A stretch of 64,000 nt of DNA, taken from positions 3,125,003 to 3,189,002 of the forward strand of contig NC_062229.1 in the NCBI RefSeq assembly GCF_902686445.1, in the 5' to 3' direction. Positions 21,421 to 31,938 of this stretch are shown here, piece after piece. Source of the stretch: Sciurus carolinensis (lineage: Eukaryota; Chordata; Mammalia; Rodentia; Sciuridae). The position numbers and the translations under genes are program-made. Position 1 is the stretch's first letter; each line of letters starts with the position of its first letter. Below the pieces are notes generated by a model. The model made no database searches and was not told the origin of the DNA. It was given only the letters and a program-made list of their open reading frames with translations.

Positions 21421-22129
21421 GCCAGGTGCGGAGGCCTCCCGAGAGGGTGGCGTCCCCAGGAGATCCAGAGCGTGAGCCGCACGCCAAAGGGTCAGGGATC
21501 AGGGCGGCTCTGGGCTGGGGACGTACCGCTGTGCAAAGGCCCTGGGGCACCGAGGCTGTATGGCTGGAACTGAGGGAGGAGGGGGAGCGGAACGGAGGCG
21601 GCGACCTGCAGGGTCTCGTGGCCTTGGCGGGCAGGCCCTGAAGGAGGGGCTGGATGGGCTCACCAGCTCTGCCTGACTGGGTCTGACTGGGCTCCGGGAC
21701 CCTGGCCCCTGCCCTCGAGGGCTCCCAGTCCAGAGAGGGGACACAGCTGCACACACCCCTCCACGCAGGTGGTCAGGGCCTGAGAAGAGGGAGAGAGCCC
21801 TCTGGGACCTCGCCGGGGAAAACGGGGGGGGGAGGGGGATGGTCCCCCAAGGGTCCCACCAACCGGACTTGATGGGCGTGCCCAGTGGTGGGCGGAGGGC
21901 GGCTCCCACCCCCTTCCGCTGTCCTGCGTCCCTGGGACCCTTTCCTCAGCCCAGCAGCCCTCCAGTCTCCCTTGACAAGCTCCAGAGCCACTCCCACCCG
22001 CCAGGACTGGCCAGGGCTGGGTGCCCAGGATGCTGGCTTGGCCGCGGCCATTCCGGGTCTGTCCTTGGCCAGTTATGATGCAGCCACTGAAACGTCCCCT
22101 CCTGCAGTGGACAGTGTGGCCTCAAATTC

Positions 22130-22305
22130 TGGCCCGGTGGCACACACCTGTCATTCCAGCGGCTTGGGAGGCTGAGGCAGGAGGATCATGAGTTGAAAGC
22201 CAGCCTCGGCAACAGCGAGGCGCTAAGCAGCTCAGGAAGACCCTGTCTCTAATTAAAATACACAATAGGACTGAGGCCCCGGGTTCAATCCCCTACCCAC
22301 CAGAA
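22130..22305 (+). mobile_element. B1-ID composite SINE
   Basis: 'ggtggcacacacctgtcatt', 'gaggctgaggcaggaggatc', 'aaagccagcctcggcaac', then a shortened ID end 'ccgggttcaatcccctac'. Confidence 0.88.
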
Positions 22306-22489
22306 AACCCTGGCCTGCCCCGCAGGCTCCTCAGTCTGGAGCTGGGTCTCCTCTGCCTGGGCAGCAGGGCAGCCCCAAGGATCAGACCCATGCAGTGAGG
22401 AGGGTCCCTTCTGATCTGGGGGTGCTCAAAGGAAAGCACCCCAAACCAAAGATGGCGAAGCAGAGACAGCGCCTGCCAGAGAGTGGCTT

Positions 22490-22680
22490 CCAGGGCCTTA
22501 GCAGGGGCTCCCCTTGATCCTCACGTAAGAACTCATTTCCCATTTCACAGACGAGGAAACTGAGGCAGCGGGAGATTAACTGACTTCCCCAAGGAGCACT
22601 GGAAAAAGTGGGAGAACCAGGATTGGAATCCAGACCCTGCTGCAGACTCCCTGTGTCCCCCAACACACAGCCGTCACCCC
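22490..22680 (+). mobile_element. MIR SINE fragment
   Basis: 'ctcatttcccatttcacaga', 'gaggaaactgaggcagcggg' and 'ggattggaatccagac', the MIR 3' region. Confidence 0.65.
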
Positions 22681-22699
22681 ATCAGCCATCAGGCTTCAG

Positions 22700-22840
22700 A
22701 TGTTTGTTTATTTTTGAGACAGGGCTCTTATGCTGCCCAGGCTGACCTCGAACTCCTGGGCTCAAGCAGTCCTCCTGCCTCAGCCTCCCCAGTAGCTGGG
22801 ACCACAGGGGCTGCCACCACACCCAACTCCAGATCGAGGT
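22700..22840 (-). mobile_element. B1-type (7SL-derived) SINE
   Basis: 'ttttgagacagggctctt', 'ctgacctcgaactcctgggc' and 'cctgcctcagcctccccag' in reverse orientation; no ID part. Confidence 0.8.
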
Positions 22841-23013
22841 TTTAAAATGGCTAAAACCAAACTAAATTTGGAAGGTAGACTCCCTTCCAAACACCAACCC
22901 CACCAACAAGAAATTACTAAACTGCTAGAAGGAAGCATGGGACGTGATAATAATAATTCCAGTGTGTTGAAACATGACATTAAATCCAGAAGTCTTTCAT
23001 TAAAAGATTAATA

Positions 23014-23212
23014 ATTGCCAGGTGCAATGGCACACGCCTGTAATCCCAATTACTCAGCAGGCTGAGGCAGGAGGATCACAAGTTCAAGGTTAGCCTCAGC
23101 AACTTCATGAGATTCTGTCCTAAAATTTAAAAAGGTTGGGGTGTGGCTCAGTGGTAGAGCACTTGCTTAGCGTGTGTGAGCCCTTGGGTCTAATTCCCAG
23201 TACCTCCCCACA
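23014..23212 (+). mobile_element. B1-ID composite SINE
   Basis: 'atggcacacgcctgtaatcc' then 'gctgaggcaggaggatcaca', then ID boxes 'gtggctcagtggtagagc' and 'ttgggtctaattcccagta'. Confidence 0.92.
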
Positions 23213-23580
23213 TATTTAACTGACTGCACACAAATACATAATACCGATCACATCCTTCACAAGTGAGGAGGCTGACAAAATGAAGGAAATTTTTCAGACA
23301 TCATAGATAAAAGGCCAATTTCCTTAATATGTAAAAAGCTTCTAGAAATCAATAAGAACAAACACTCCAGGAGATAAAAGGGCAAAAGACGTGAAGAGTG
23401 TTTTGAAAAGGAAATGCAAATGTCCTTTAAACATAGAGAAAGGAATTCATTTTCCATCATGGTAATTCAGATAAAAAATAAAGTCATTGTGAAATGCCTT
23501 TTTGTCCTTCCCACCTATTAGGTTGGTAAAGATGAAAATGTGTTAATTCATTGTGTCGCACTGGGGCTGGTGGAATAGTG
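23213..23580 (+). mobile_element. Ancient L1 3' fragment
   Basis: 'aaggccaatttccttaatat', 'aagcttctagaaatcaataa', 'ggaaatgcaaatgtcc' and 'taggttggtaaagatgaaaa' follow the order of old L1M-class 3' sequence. Ends next to the 51-bp minisatellite. Confidence 0.65.
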
Positions 23581-23698
23581 GCCTCAGGACACAGCATGCA
23601 AGGGCATGGTGGCTCTGGCGACAGCTGTTGCTGTGGACACCAGCATGACCCTTCTGGGACCTTATCCACATGCCAAGCAGTTACGTGTAACCCACGGC

Positions 23699-24886
23699 AG
23701 AGGAGGGCGTGGCTTCGTCCTGAGCTCACTGAGCAGGGGTCCCCAGACCAGAGGAGGGCGTGGCTTCGTCCTGAGCTCACTGAGCAGGGGACCCCAGCCC
23801 AGAGTAGGGCGTGGCTTCGTCCTGAGCTCACTGAGCAGGGGACCCCAGCCCAGAGGAGGGCGTGGCTTCGTCCTGAGCTCACTGAGCAGGGGACCCCAAC
23901 CCAGAGGAGGGCGTGGCTTCGTCCTGAGCTCACTGAGCAGGGGTCCCCAGCCCAGAGGAGGGCGTGGCTTCGTCCTGAGCTCACTGAGCAGGGGATCCCA
24001 GCCCAGAGGAGGGCGTGGCTTCGTCCTGAGCTCACTGAGCAGGGGATCCCAGCCCAGAGGAGGGCGTGGCTTCGTCCTGAGCTCACTGAGCAGGGGACCC
24101 CAACCCAGAGGAGGGCGTGGCTTCGTCCTGAGCTCACTGAGCAGGGGACCCCAGCCCAGAGGAGGGCGTGGCTTCGTCCTGAGCTCACTGAGCAGGGGAT
24201 CCCAGCCCAGAGGAGGGCGTGGCTTCGTCCTGAGCTCACTGAGCAGGGGATCCCAGCCCAGAGGAGGGCGTGGCTTCGTCCTGAGCTCACTGAGCAGGGG
24301 ATCCCAGCCCAGAGGAGGGCGTGGCTTCGTCCTGAGCTCACTGAGCAGGGGATCCCAGCCCAGAGGAGGGCGTGGCTTCGTCCTGAGCTCACTGAGCAGG
24401 GGATCCCAGCCCAGAGGAGGGCGTGGCTTCGTCCTGAGCTCACTGAGCAGGGGATCCCAGCCCAGAGGAGGGCGTGGCTTCGTCCTGAGCTCACTGAGCA
24501 GGGGATCCCAGCCCAGAGGAGGGCGTGGCTTCGTCCTGAGCTCACTGAGCAGGGGTCCCCAGCCCAGAGGAGGGCGTGGCTTCGTCCTGAGCTCACTGAG
24601 CAGGGGACCCCAGCCCAGAGGAGGGCGTGGCTTCGTCCTGAGCTCACTGAGCAGGGGACCCCAGCCCAGAGCAGGGCGTGGCTTCGTCCTGAGCTCACTG
24701 AGCAGGGGATCCCAGCCCAGAGGAGGGCGTGGCTTCATCCTGAGCTCACTGAGCAGGGGATCCCAGCCCAGAGGAGGGCGTGGCTTCGTCCTGAGCTCAC
24801 TGAGCAGGGGTCCCCAGCCCAGAGGAGGGCGTGGCTTCGTCCTGAGCTCACTGAGCAGGGGTCCCCAGCCCAGAGCAGGGCGTGGC
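23699..24886 (+). repeat. 51-bp minisatellite, 23 full units plus a partial
   Basis: Unit starts AGAGGAGGGCGTGGCTTCGT and contains CCTGAGCTCACTGAGCAGGG, then a variable GACCCC/GATCCC/GTCCCC and CAGCCC. The start of the last partial unit (24872) is exactly 23 x 51 bases from 23699. Units differ by one or a few substitutions, so the array is recently homogenised. The 51-bp period is 17 codons, so several long frames stay open, none with gene-like context. Confidence 0.97.
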
Positions 24887-25769
24887 AGAGTCCGTGTGGG
24901 TCTGGTGAGGCTCTGCAGAGGAGGCGGGCGGGCCGGCTCTACCTGAAGAACCGGGTCCCAGCGCCAGGCCACTTCCCTTGTCGGGCTGAGCGCAGGTCTT
25001 GCTCATCGAGCCTGCCAGCACCGAGCAGGTCAAAGGGAGGCCCAGGACACCTGCTTGCACAGCCGGGCCCATGTCTTTGGAAAGCAGGTCCCCTTTCCCC
25101 GGGGGGCTGGGTTGGAGGGATCATGGCCTCTGCCTCTGAGACACTGTGGAACGTCAGACCCCGGCGGAGGGTGACAAGCTCTGGGAATGCCTGAGCTTGG
25201 GGGCGTGGGAGGCCTGGGAGGCCTGGGATCTGGAATACCCGGGCTCTAGACCCTTAGAATGTGCCTCCCTCCTCCTGAACATTCTAGAATCTCAGGGCCT
25301 CGCGCGGGCTGGGTCGGCCGACCACGTGGGGCTGAGACCGTCTTGCCAAGTTATCTCTCGCAGTTCTTGGGATCCCCCTGCCTCAGCCTCCGAGGAGCTG
25401 GGCCAGCAGGTGTGGCCGCCGTGCTCAGCTCCCACCGGGACTGTGAGGGGTGGCGGTGGCAGCGTCTCCCTCCCGCTGGGTCCGGGGCAGAGGGGGCGGG
25501 AGGAACCTCAGCGCGTGGAGGGCTCGTGGGAAGTGAGGAGCCCCCGGAGAGACGGGCCACAGGGGGCTGGACAGCAGGGACGGCTGGGCCCGCTAGGTCC
25601 ACAGGCAGATGTGGGGGCAGGGGGCGCCAGGCAACCCCTCAAACCCAGAAGCTCAGGTCAGAGGTCCCAGGGGAAGCCTGGCTGCGTCTGGCTGGCGTGG
25701 TCCACACACATTAGAACGAGAAGGGAGGAGTTGGTGGAGTTAGTTTTTTCCATTAAAAAGCTGAATTTC
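24887..25769. other. GC-rich intergenic DNA, nothing recognised
   Basis: A B1-like word cluster (about 25360-25410, 'gatccccctgcctcagcctc') suggests a small minus-strand SINE remnant, and a weak CTCF-like core CAGGGGGCGC sits at 25618-25627. Confidence 0.45.
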
Positions 25770-25960
25770 TGCTGGGCGCGGTGGCACCCATCTGTCATCT
25801 CAGGGACTCCAGAGGCTGAGGCAGGAGGATGGCAAATTGGAGGCCAGTCTGGGCAGCTTAGCAAGACCTCATCTCAAAATGGAAAGGGCTGGGTGCGGCT
25901 CCGTGTAGGGCACTTGCCCAGCGTGTGCGAGGCCCTGGGTTCCATCCCCGCACCGCAGGA
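25770..25960 (+). mobile_element. B1-ID composite SINE
   Basis: 'gctgggcgcggtggcaccca', 'gaggctgaggcaggaggatg', then ID part 'gggctgggtgcggctccgtg' and 'ctgggttccatccccgcacc'. Confidence 0.9.
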
Positions 25961-28636
25961 CGAAGGAAGAAAAAGAAAAGGAAAGAAAGATGGGGCCGAG
26001 GCCGGGACAGGCAGAGGCCGGGACAGACAGGGCGAGTCCCCGAGGGCGCAGGCGCCTCCCTGACCGGGATGCTGGGCAGGAGGCTCCCGGAGAGGAGTGG
26101 CATTTGGATGTGGCAGAGTCTGACTGACAGGCCAGGACGGCCGCAGTGCCCCGTCCTGGGCTCAGTGGGAGGTGCTGGGGGAGGGAGCTCGCAGCCCCAC
26201 GTCCCCCCTCCGGGGACAGCCTTCCATCGGGACAGGGGCAGGGTCTTGCGGTGACACCAGGGTGGGGACAAGTCCGTGGCTCTCTGCAGCACATGAGATG
26301 AGACGGGGGAGGGGACTTTCCACTGTTGCCATCGCCGTGCCAACAGCCACGGGGCCACGGGTTGTCCCTCGGCTGCTTTCCCCGCCAGCCAGGGGCACGG
26401 AGACGGAGGCACGGTCACCCCGCCAGATACACAGAGACGACGTGCCGGGTGACGTCGGCAGAGCCGGGGACACACGCAACCACAACTGTGCTCAAGGGAC
26501 ACCCCCCGCCAGACCTGCACAGGACACGCAGGCTCAGGACCCTGGCTGCCAGCGGGAGCCCCCTCCAGCCTCCACTGTGTTCCCCCGGGCCTCCCGCCAA
26601 GGGTGACCAGCCAGCAGAGGACAGGTGGGCGGGTGAGCGCAGCATGGCTCTCGGGCGCCACCCGGTGGGCAGGCGGGGCAGCCCGGGTCGGCCGCAGCCT
26701 GGCCCTGCTGCGGCTCCTCCGCCGCGCCGGCTCCCCCCCAGCCCTCAGGCCGCCCCCCGTCCAGCGTGTGTCCCAGTCTGCACTTGAAGCAGGTGGCTCC
26801 AGCCCCCTCCTGCACACCCCAGCACAGTGGCGTCCCTCGGGCCCTGTCCCCTGGTAGTGTCGTGGCTCTGCCGCCCCCCAACTCCCACGCCCTGGACTTT
26901 GGGACAGGCACCCTGAGGCTGCAGACTGCATCCAACAGAAGCTGGCCCTGGGCCTGGCTCACCCCTTGCCCGTGGGGTCCCCGTGGCCTGGGGAGGGTGG
27001 GCAGAGAAGACTGGAACCCCCGAGCAGGGCAGGGCCAGACGGAGCTGCCGACACTTGTCCTTAGCCCTCCCAGGAGGGCTGACCTCTCCAGGGCTCAGAA
27101 CTTGCTGTGGCTCCCTGTGGCCTTTGGGCAGGTGACTCCTCCCCTGATGGGGGTGGTCAACTCCCCTCTGCCCTCAGGTCCCCTGTGCTCCCAAGTGCGT
27201 GGTCCCTCCAAGGTGCGGCACCCCTTCCTTCCTGGCACCTGGCAGGGGCTGTCCCCTGGCCTGGAACGCCCTTCCAGACCCTCCCAGCACGGACAGCAGG
27301 AGCCTGTGGGTCACAGTCCCTGCCTGGCCCTTGAGCCCAGTGCCCAGGGAGTCCGGGATGCACTGGCCCAGGCTCTGATCTCGCCTCCGGGGCCTGGCCA
27401 GGTGGGCTGCCTGCTGCTGCACCTGCTCGGTCACGCCCGCCCGGAGGGTCTCCCCTGACCAGTCTGCAGGTTTGGCTCGTGGGGCTGCAGCTCGGCTGGG
27501 GCGCAGCTCCAGGGCCCGCACGAGCCCGCGAGCCTGGGAGCGGTTTCTGTGGCTGGGCAGCTGGCGGGCGGGAGCTGGGTGTGATCGCAGGACCCGAGGA
27601 GCCCTGAGGTGCCTGCGGCGGCTTCCGGCACTCAGCTCCACAGTGTGTGGCGCTCCAGGGGCCAGACCGCGGCCTCTGACTTCAAACGCTGCTAAGGTGC
27701 AGTGGGTGCCGGGCGGGCGGGCCGGGCCCATGGAGGCCGGGCCCCGCCTGTGCGAGAGGGTCTCTGTGGTGCCCGGGCGCAGCAGGGCTGAGGCCACAGG
27801 GGTCACGCGGACGCTGCGGTGCTGGTTTGCACGGGGTCTTTGGTTGTGTGGTGCCGGGGACGAGCCCGCTGAGTGGCGCCCCAGCCCACCCTGCCCGTTT
27901 CAAGACGGGAAGCCCCAGGCGGTGGGGTTGGGCCACCGGGAGCCGGTGGGACGGGTTCCCCTCTCCTGGCTTGTTCTAGCTGGAGACCCCTCCTCAGCCC
28001 CTGGCGAGGCCTCTGCAGACCTGGGCCCACGCAGCAGGCGGGAGGCGGAGCCACAGCAGCACCAGGTGCTGACTCGGCCGCTGGCTACTTTGCCTTTTTA
28101 CTGAACTGAAAGGCCTTTGAGTGACGTGGCCTCTGAGCACGGCAGCGGCCCGGGACCTCACCCGCCCTGCTGGCCCAGGAGCCCAGGCGCTGCTCTGAAG
28201 GACACTTAGGAACACAAAACTCAGCAAGTGGGTTTGGCTGACGCTTGCAGACGTGGACACATAGTGGGGTGTTCACCCCATCCCGACGCTTTCTTCCCCG
28301 GCCACCCCGAAAAAGAGCAGCCTGGACCCCTTCCCAGGAGCCCCTGTGAAGCAGGGCACTGAGCCCCATCCCTGCAGGGCGCACCAGGGCCCGTCCACAC
28401 CTGTGGGCACTCACCGTGTGCCAGGTTCTAAGCTTTTGTGTGGAGACCGTGTCCGGTGAGCTGTGTCTTCAGTCCGAGCAGCCAAGACACAGATGGTCAC
28501 CAGCTGTGAGGACTGACCCAGCAAGGGGGCACCTCGGGCACTCTGGTGCCCACGTCTGTCCTCCTCTGTCCCACCAGGGTGGCTCTCGCTCCTGGGATGC
28601 CTCCTTCTGTGCCTCCTTCCGTGAACAAGCCACGCT
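25961..28636. other. GC-rich intergenic DNA, no gene recognised
   Basis: A short purine-rich tail (25963-25992) belongs to the preceding SINE. The rest shows composition-driven open frames and scattered MIR-like words (for example 'caccgtgtgccaggttctaa' near 28412). Nothing else supported. Confidence 0.5.
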
Positions 28637-28830
28637 GGTTCTTGAGGTGCTGGGGCCTGAATCCAAGGTCCCTGCTAGGAAGTGCCCTATCACTGAGCTG
28701 CACCCCAGACCTTTTTATAGTTTTTAGACAGGGTCTTGCTAAGTTGCAGAGGCTGGCCTCAAAATTTCAATCCTCCTGTCTTAGCCTTCAGAGTAGCTGG
28801 GACTCAGGTGTGTACCCCCACACAGGGCCA
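28637..28830 (-). mobile_element. B1-ID composite SINE
   Basis: 'aggtgctggggcctgaatcc', 'cactgagctgcacccca', 'tagacagggtcttgctaagt' and 'cctgtcttagccttcagagt' in reverse orientation. Confidence 0.88.
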
Positions 28831-28841
28831 AAGAAAATCTT

Positions 28842-29080
28842 TTTTAAAACTATAGTAAAATACACATAACAGCTGGCCTTCCAGCCGTGTGGAACTGCCC
28901 AATCCAGGGCCGAAGCACGTCCCTGCGGTGGGCAGCCCCACCACCCTCTCTAGGACTGTCGCTTCTGTGCAAGAGGAACTCTTCTGTCCCATCCTTCAGC
29001 AATTCCCAGTCCCTGGCACCTGCCATCCCACGTTCTGTAAGTCCGATGGTTCTAGGGACTTCCTGGGGGTGGCATCTTGC
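28842..29080 (+). mobile_element. Degenerate L1-like fragment
   Basis: 'atagtaaaatacacataaca' and later 'cagtccctggcacctgccat' with 'cccacgttctgtaagtc' follow the layout of old L1 sequence. Low similarity. Confidence 0.35.
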
Positions 29081-29509
29081 AGCTTTAGTTTTTGGTTTTG
29101 GTCTGGTGTCCTGTGGCACTGGGGACATGGGAGGCAAGCACTGCCCGGGCGGGTCTGTGCAGGGTGGCCCAGCTGCCTGCAGAAGCAGAAGGTGCCCACA
29201 GCCAGGAGCAGGGGCCCTTCCTGCACGGACCTTGCTCCCTGCCTTTCTCCTGGAATAACGAGGGCCTGGGAAAACCCTGGCCAAGATGACACCCTGTCAG
29301 AGACAAGCCCAAACGAGGCATGGCTTCCTGGTCTCTGGCCAAGACAGACGTGGTTCTGTTCTGAGCTTGCCACAGCTGAGGCACACCCTCGAGGACAAGG
29401 TAGACGTGGCCTGTGGAGCAGGGAAGTGACCAGGAGCTTGCCCCACACACTGCCCGGGGCCTGTGTCACCTCCAAGGATGATGTGCCCCTGGGACCTCAG
29501 CATCACCTG

Positions 29510-29695
29510 GGCCAGGCGCTGCACCACTGTAAACCCAGCAGCTGGGGAGGCTGAGGCAGGAGGACCCCGAGTTTGAGGTCACCCAGTCAACTTAATGAAA
29601 CTGTCTCAAAATAAAAAGATAAAAAGGACTGGGGTGCAGCCCAGGGGTGGACACGTGCCTGGCCCTGCTAGGCCCTGGGCTCCATCCCCGGCCAC
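29510..29695 (+). mobile_element. B1-ID composite SINE (diverged)
   Basis: 'cactgtaaacccagcagctg' followed by 'gggaggctgaggcaggagg', then ID part 'aggactggggtgcagcccag' and 'gggctccatccccgg'. Confidence 0.85.
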
Positions 29696-30779
29696 ACAAG
29701 TACCAAGGGGCCAGACGCCCACAGGTCTATGCCCACGCAAGGCAGAGGTTCCCGCAGAGCCCAGGAATGAAGCACGTTCGTCTCTCAGCTCACCAGGAAA
29801 CCCACGTGTCACCACCGTGATGGGCGAAGTGGGGTTTGAGCTGCCCTGAGTCCCACGTTCAATCCCGCCCCAAAACCTCAGGTGACGGCCAGAGACAGCA
29901 ACGGGGTCACTGCAGATGTGACCCACCAAGATACCACAGGAGGGAGGAGCAGGTGGAGCAGGGACCCCGTGTCCCTGGGGGAGGGACATCTGGACACCAA
30001 TGCCTGCAGGAACAGCTGGCAGTGCAGGTGGAGCCGGGGTGACGCCTCTACGGCTCAGAGCAGAGGCAGGACAGACGCCTGGAGGCCTTGGGCCTGGATC
30101 CCACTTCAACCTGCCGGGCTGCGTCCGCCAAGTTCCAGGCAGCCCAGCGGCCCGGGCGTCTCCTGCACGTCTGTGGGGCAGACACGGGCTTAGCCTGGCT
30201 CAGGAGTCCAGTGGGTGACAGCCAGGACGGCCGGCTCAGAAGGCAGGCCTCCAGCCTTTGGGGCGTGTGGGAGTCCGAGGGTGGCCCGGGCGGCACCCAC
30301 GCCCGCTCAGAGCAGGCGGCGTGCTCCCAACGCCAGCCAGAAACGCCGTCCAGCTTGGGTAGGGAGGGAGGGGCGGGGACTCTGTGCAGGAGGCCACCAT
30401 GTGGGCGACTCTGCCTTGTCTGCAGCTCACCAGCTGGGTGAGGCTCAGGCTGCTTTTAAAAACCAGACCCCCAGTGCCGACGCAGGGGAGGGACATTGGG
30501 ACAATGTGATTGTTCCGGCCTGAGGGAGGGAAGCAGGTGCCAGCAGGTGGCCGGGTGGATCAACTCCCCACAGGCCCCGGACCAGCTGAACTGAACACTG
30601 AGCTGGGGAGCAGGGACCAGCCTCCCCGGGCCCCGAGGCCTGGTGTTCCCGTCAGCCCCGCTCAGCCCCGCTCAGCCCCGAAGGGCTCGGCCGCGGGGAC
30701 CCGTTGGATAGAGCCCGCAGCTGGCTGCCTGCTGGGCCAGCTGGCGAGGTCTGGCAGGGGCTTTGGAAACTTGGGGCCC
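29696..30779. other. GC-rich DNA between the TINCR and SAFB2 genes
   Basis: No gene or repeat recognised beyond a three-fold 'gctcagcccc' at about 30660-30680. Confidence 0.5.
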
Positions 30780-30922
30780 ACCTTTTTCTTTTCGGCAGTG
30801 CTGGGGCCTGAGCCCAGGCTGCTCCCCCCTGAGCTGCACCCCCAGTCCTTTTGAGTCAGGCCGCTTGTGATCCTCTTCCCGAGGGTCACGGAGAGCACAG
30901 GCACACGCCACCATGCCAGCAC
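30780..30922 (-). mobile_element. B1-ID composite SINE (diverged)
   Basis: 'cagtgctggggcctgagccc' and 'tgagctgcacccccagtcc', then a shortened B1 part with 'gcacacgccaccatgc'. Confidence 0.75.
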
Positions 30923-30924
30923 AA

Positions 30925-31115
30925 CACTTTTCCTTCTGGCTATCAGGGACTGAACCCAGGGGCGCTCAACCACCGAGCCACACTCCAGCCCTCTGTGCGT
31001 GCATTCAGAGACGGCGTCTCGCGAGGCTGCCGAGGCTGGCTTTGAACTTGGGATCCTCCTGTCTCAGCCTCCTGAGCCACTATGATTGCAGGTGTGGCCA
31101 CTGCACCCAACACTG
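30925..31115 (-). mobile_element. B1-ID composite SINE
   Basis: 'atcagggactgaacccaggg', 'accgagccacactccagccc', 'aggctggctttgaacttggg' and 'tcctgtctcagcctcctgag'. Confidence 0.9.
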
Positions 31116-31559
31116 TCTCTAAAGAAAATCAGAATCACGCTGCACATGCAGGAACCTGCATTTTCAGTAAAGCGGAGCTGGCACCAGTGGCCAAGGCTGG
31201 GTCCACTGCAGGAGTGAGCAGGGCCCACTCCACCCCCATCCCGTGGCCAGGCCCCACAGGGCACCGCTGCCTCCATCTGGAGGTGAAGAGACGAGCGCAG
31301 GGCCAGGCCTGGTCTGAGCGCCTCAGGGCGCAACCCCAGCCCATGAAGTATGCCCGACTCCGACCCCAGCACTGCCGGCTCCGAGGTCTGGGCCCGACTC
31401 CTGGGCCCACTCCTGCTCTGGCTGCTGCTCCCGTCCCTGCCGAGCAGGGATGTGGATGCCCACTCCAAGGCAGCCCTGAGAGTCCAGAAGGCGGTGAGGG
31501 AGGCGGGCCATGGAAGGCCAGCGCCTGCCCCACTAGGCGGACACATCAAAGCACGGTGC
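31116..31559. other. Unique DNA downstream of SAFB2
   Basis: GC-rich, no gene recognised; expected transcription-termination zone of SAFB2. Confidence 0.5.
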
Positions 31560-31579
31560 GCAAGTGGGGACCAGAAATG

Positions 31580-31585
31580 TTTATT
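31580..31585 (-). terminator. SAFB2: Distal AATAAA poly(A) signal of SAFB2
   Basis: Second minus-strand AATAAA, 63 bases beyond the first, followed by CATTTCTGG. Tandem signals suggest two close cleavage sites. Confidence 0.7.
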
Positions 31586-31642
31586 AATGGAAGTGGAATG
31601 CTCGTTACAGAAACCTGTCTACAGACGGAGGACAAGAGCACG

Positions 31643-31648
31643 TTTATT
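31643..31648 (-). terminator. SAFB2: Proximal AATAAA poly(A) signal of SAFB2
   Basis: AATAAA on the minus strand, directly after the U-rich tract, about 140 bases past the stop codon. It is followed by TGCTCTTGTC, a GU-rich downstream sequence. Confidence 0.7.
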
Positions 31649-31787
31649 AAAAAACAAAACAAAACAAAACAAAAAAAACCCCAAAACAGTTCACGTTGTG
31701 TGGCTGCGACAGGGCGGCAGAGTGCTCCTTCAAAGGCCCCGCGGCTCCCGGTGCCTCTGCCTACCTGCAAGCTCCTGCTGCGGGGCC

Positions 31788-31938
31788 TCAGTAGCGTCGG
31801 GTGAAGTGGGGGTATGGGTGGGGGTGGGGATGGGGGACCCTGCTGGCCCGGTCCTGGCTGGCTACTCCACCACCATCCAGCCCGCCGCCGGGCACCACGT
31901 GGCCCTGGGAATGTCCAGCATGCGTGAAGCCGCCTCGC
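31788..31938 (-). CDS. SAFB2: SAFB2 exon 21, coding part with stop
   Basis: 151 bp including TGA at 31788-31790. Encodes [20 protein letters not shown], then [20 protein letters not shown] and PYPHFTRRY. The [15 protein letters not shown] ending is diagnostic of SAFB2. Acceptor TTCCTAG. Confidence 0.96.

Larger units (their letters stand above)
31560..31787 (-). other. SAFB2: SAFB2 3' UTR
   Basis: About 220-230 bases between the TGA and the last polyadenylation signal. It contains a U-rich tract read from an (AAAAC)n run on the plus strand at 31651-31680. The end point is an estimate: cleavage is expected 10-30 bases past the distal AATAAA. Confidence 0.75.

Noticed and set aside
23699..24886. 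CRISPR-like array
   Set aside because: Units are contiguous with no unique spacers, in a mammalian genome. It is a minisatellite.
23484..25194. Proteins of 404-547 residues with 17-residue repeats
   Set aside because: Products of the 51-bp minisatellite, whose period is a multiple of three. Several frames on both strands are open equally and no family is recognised.
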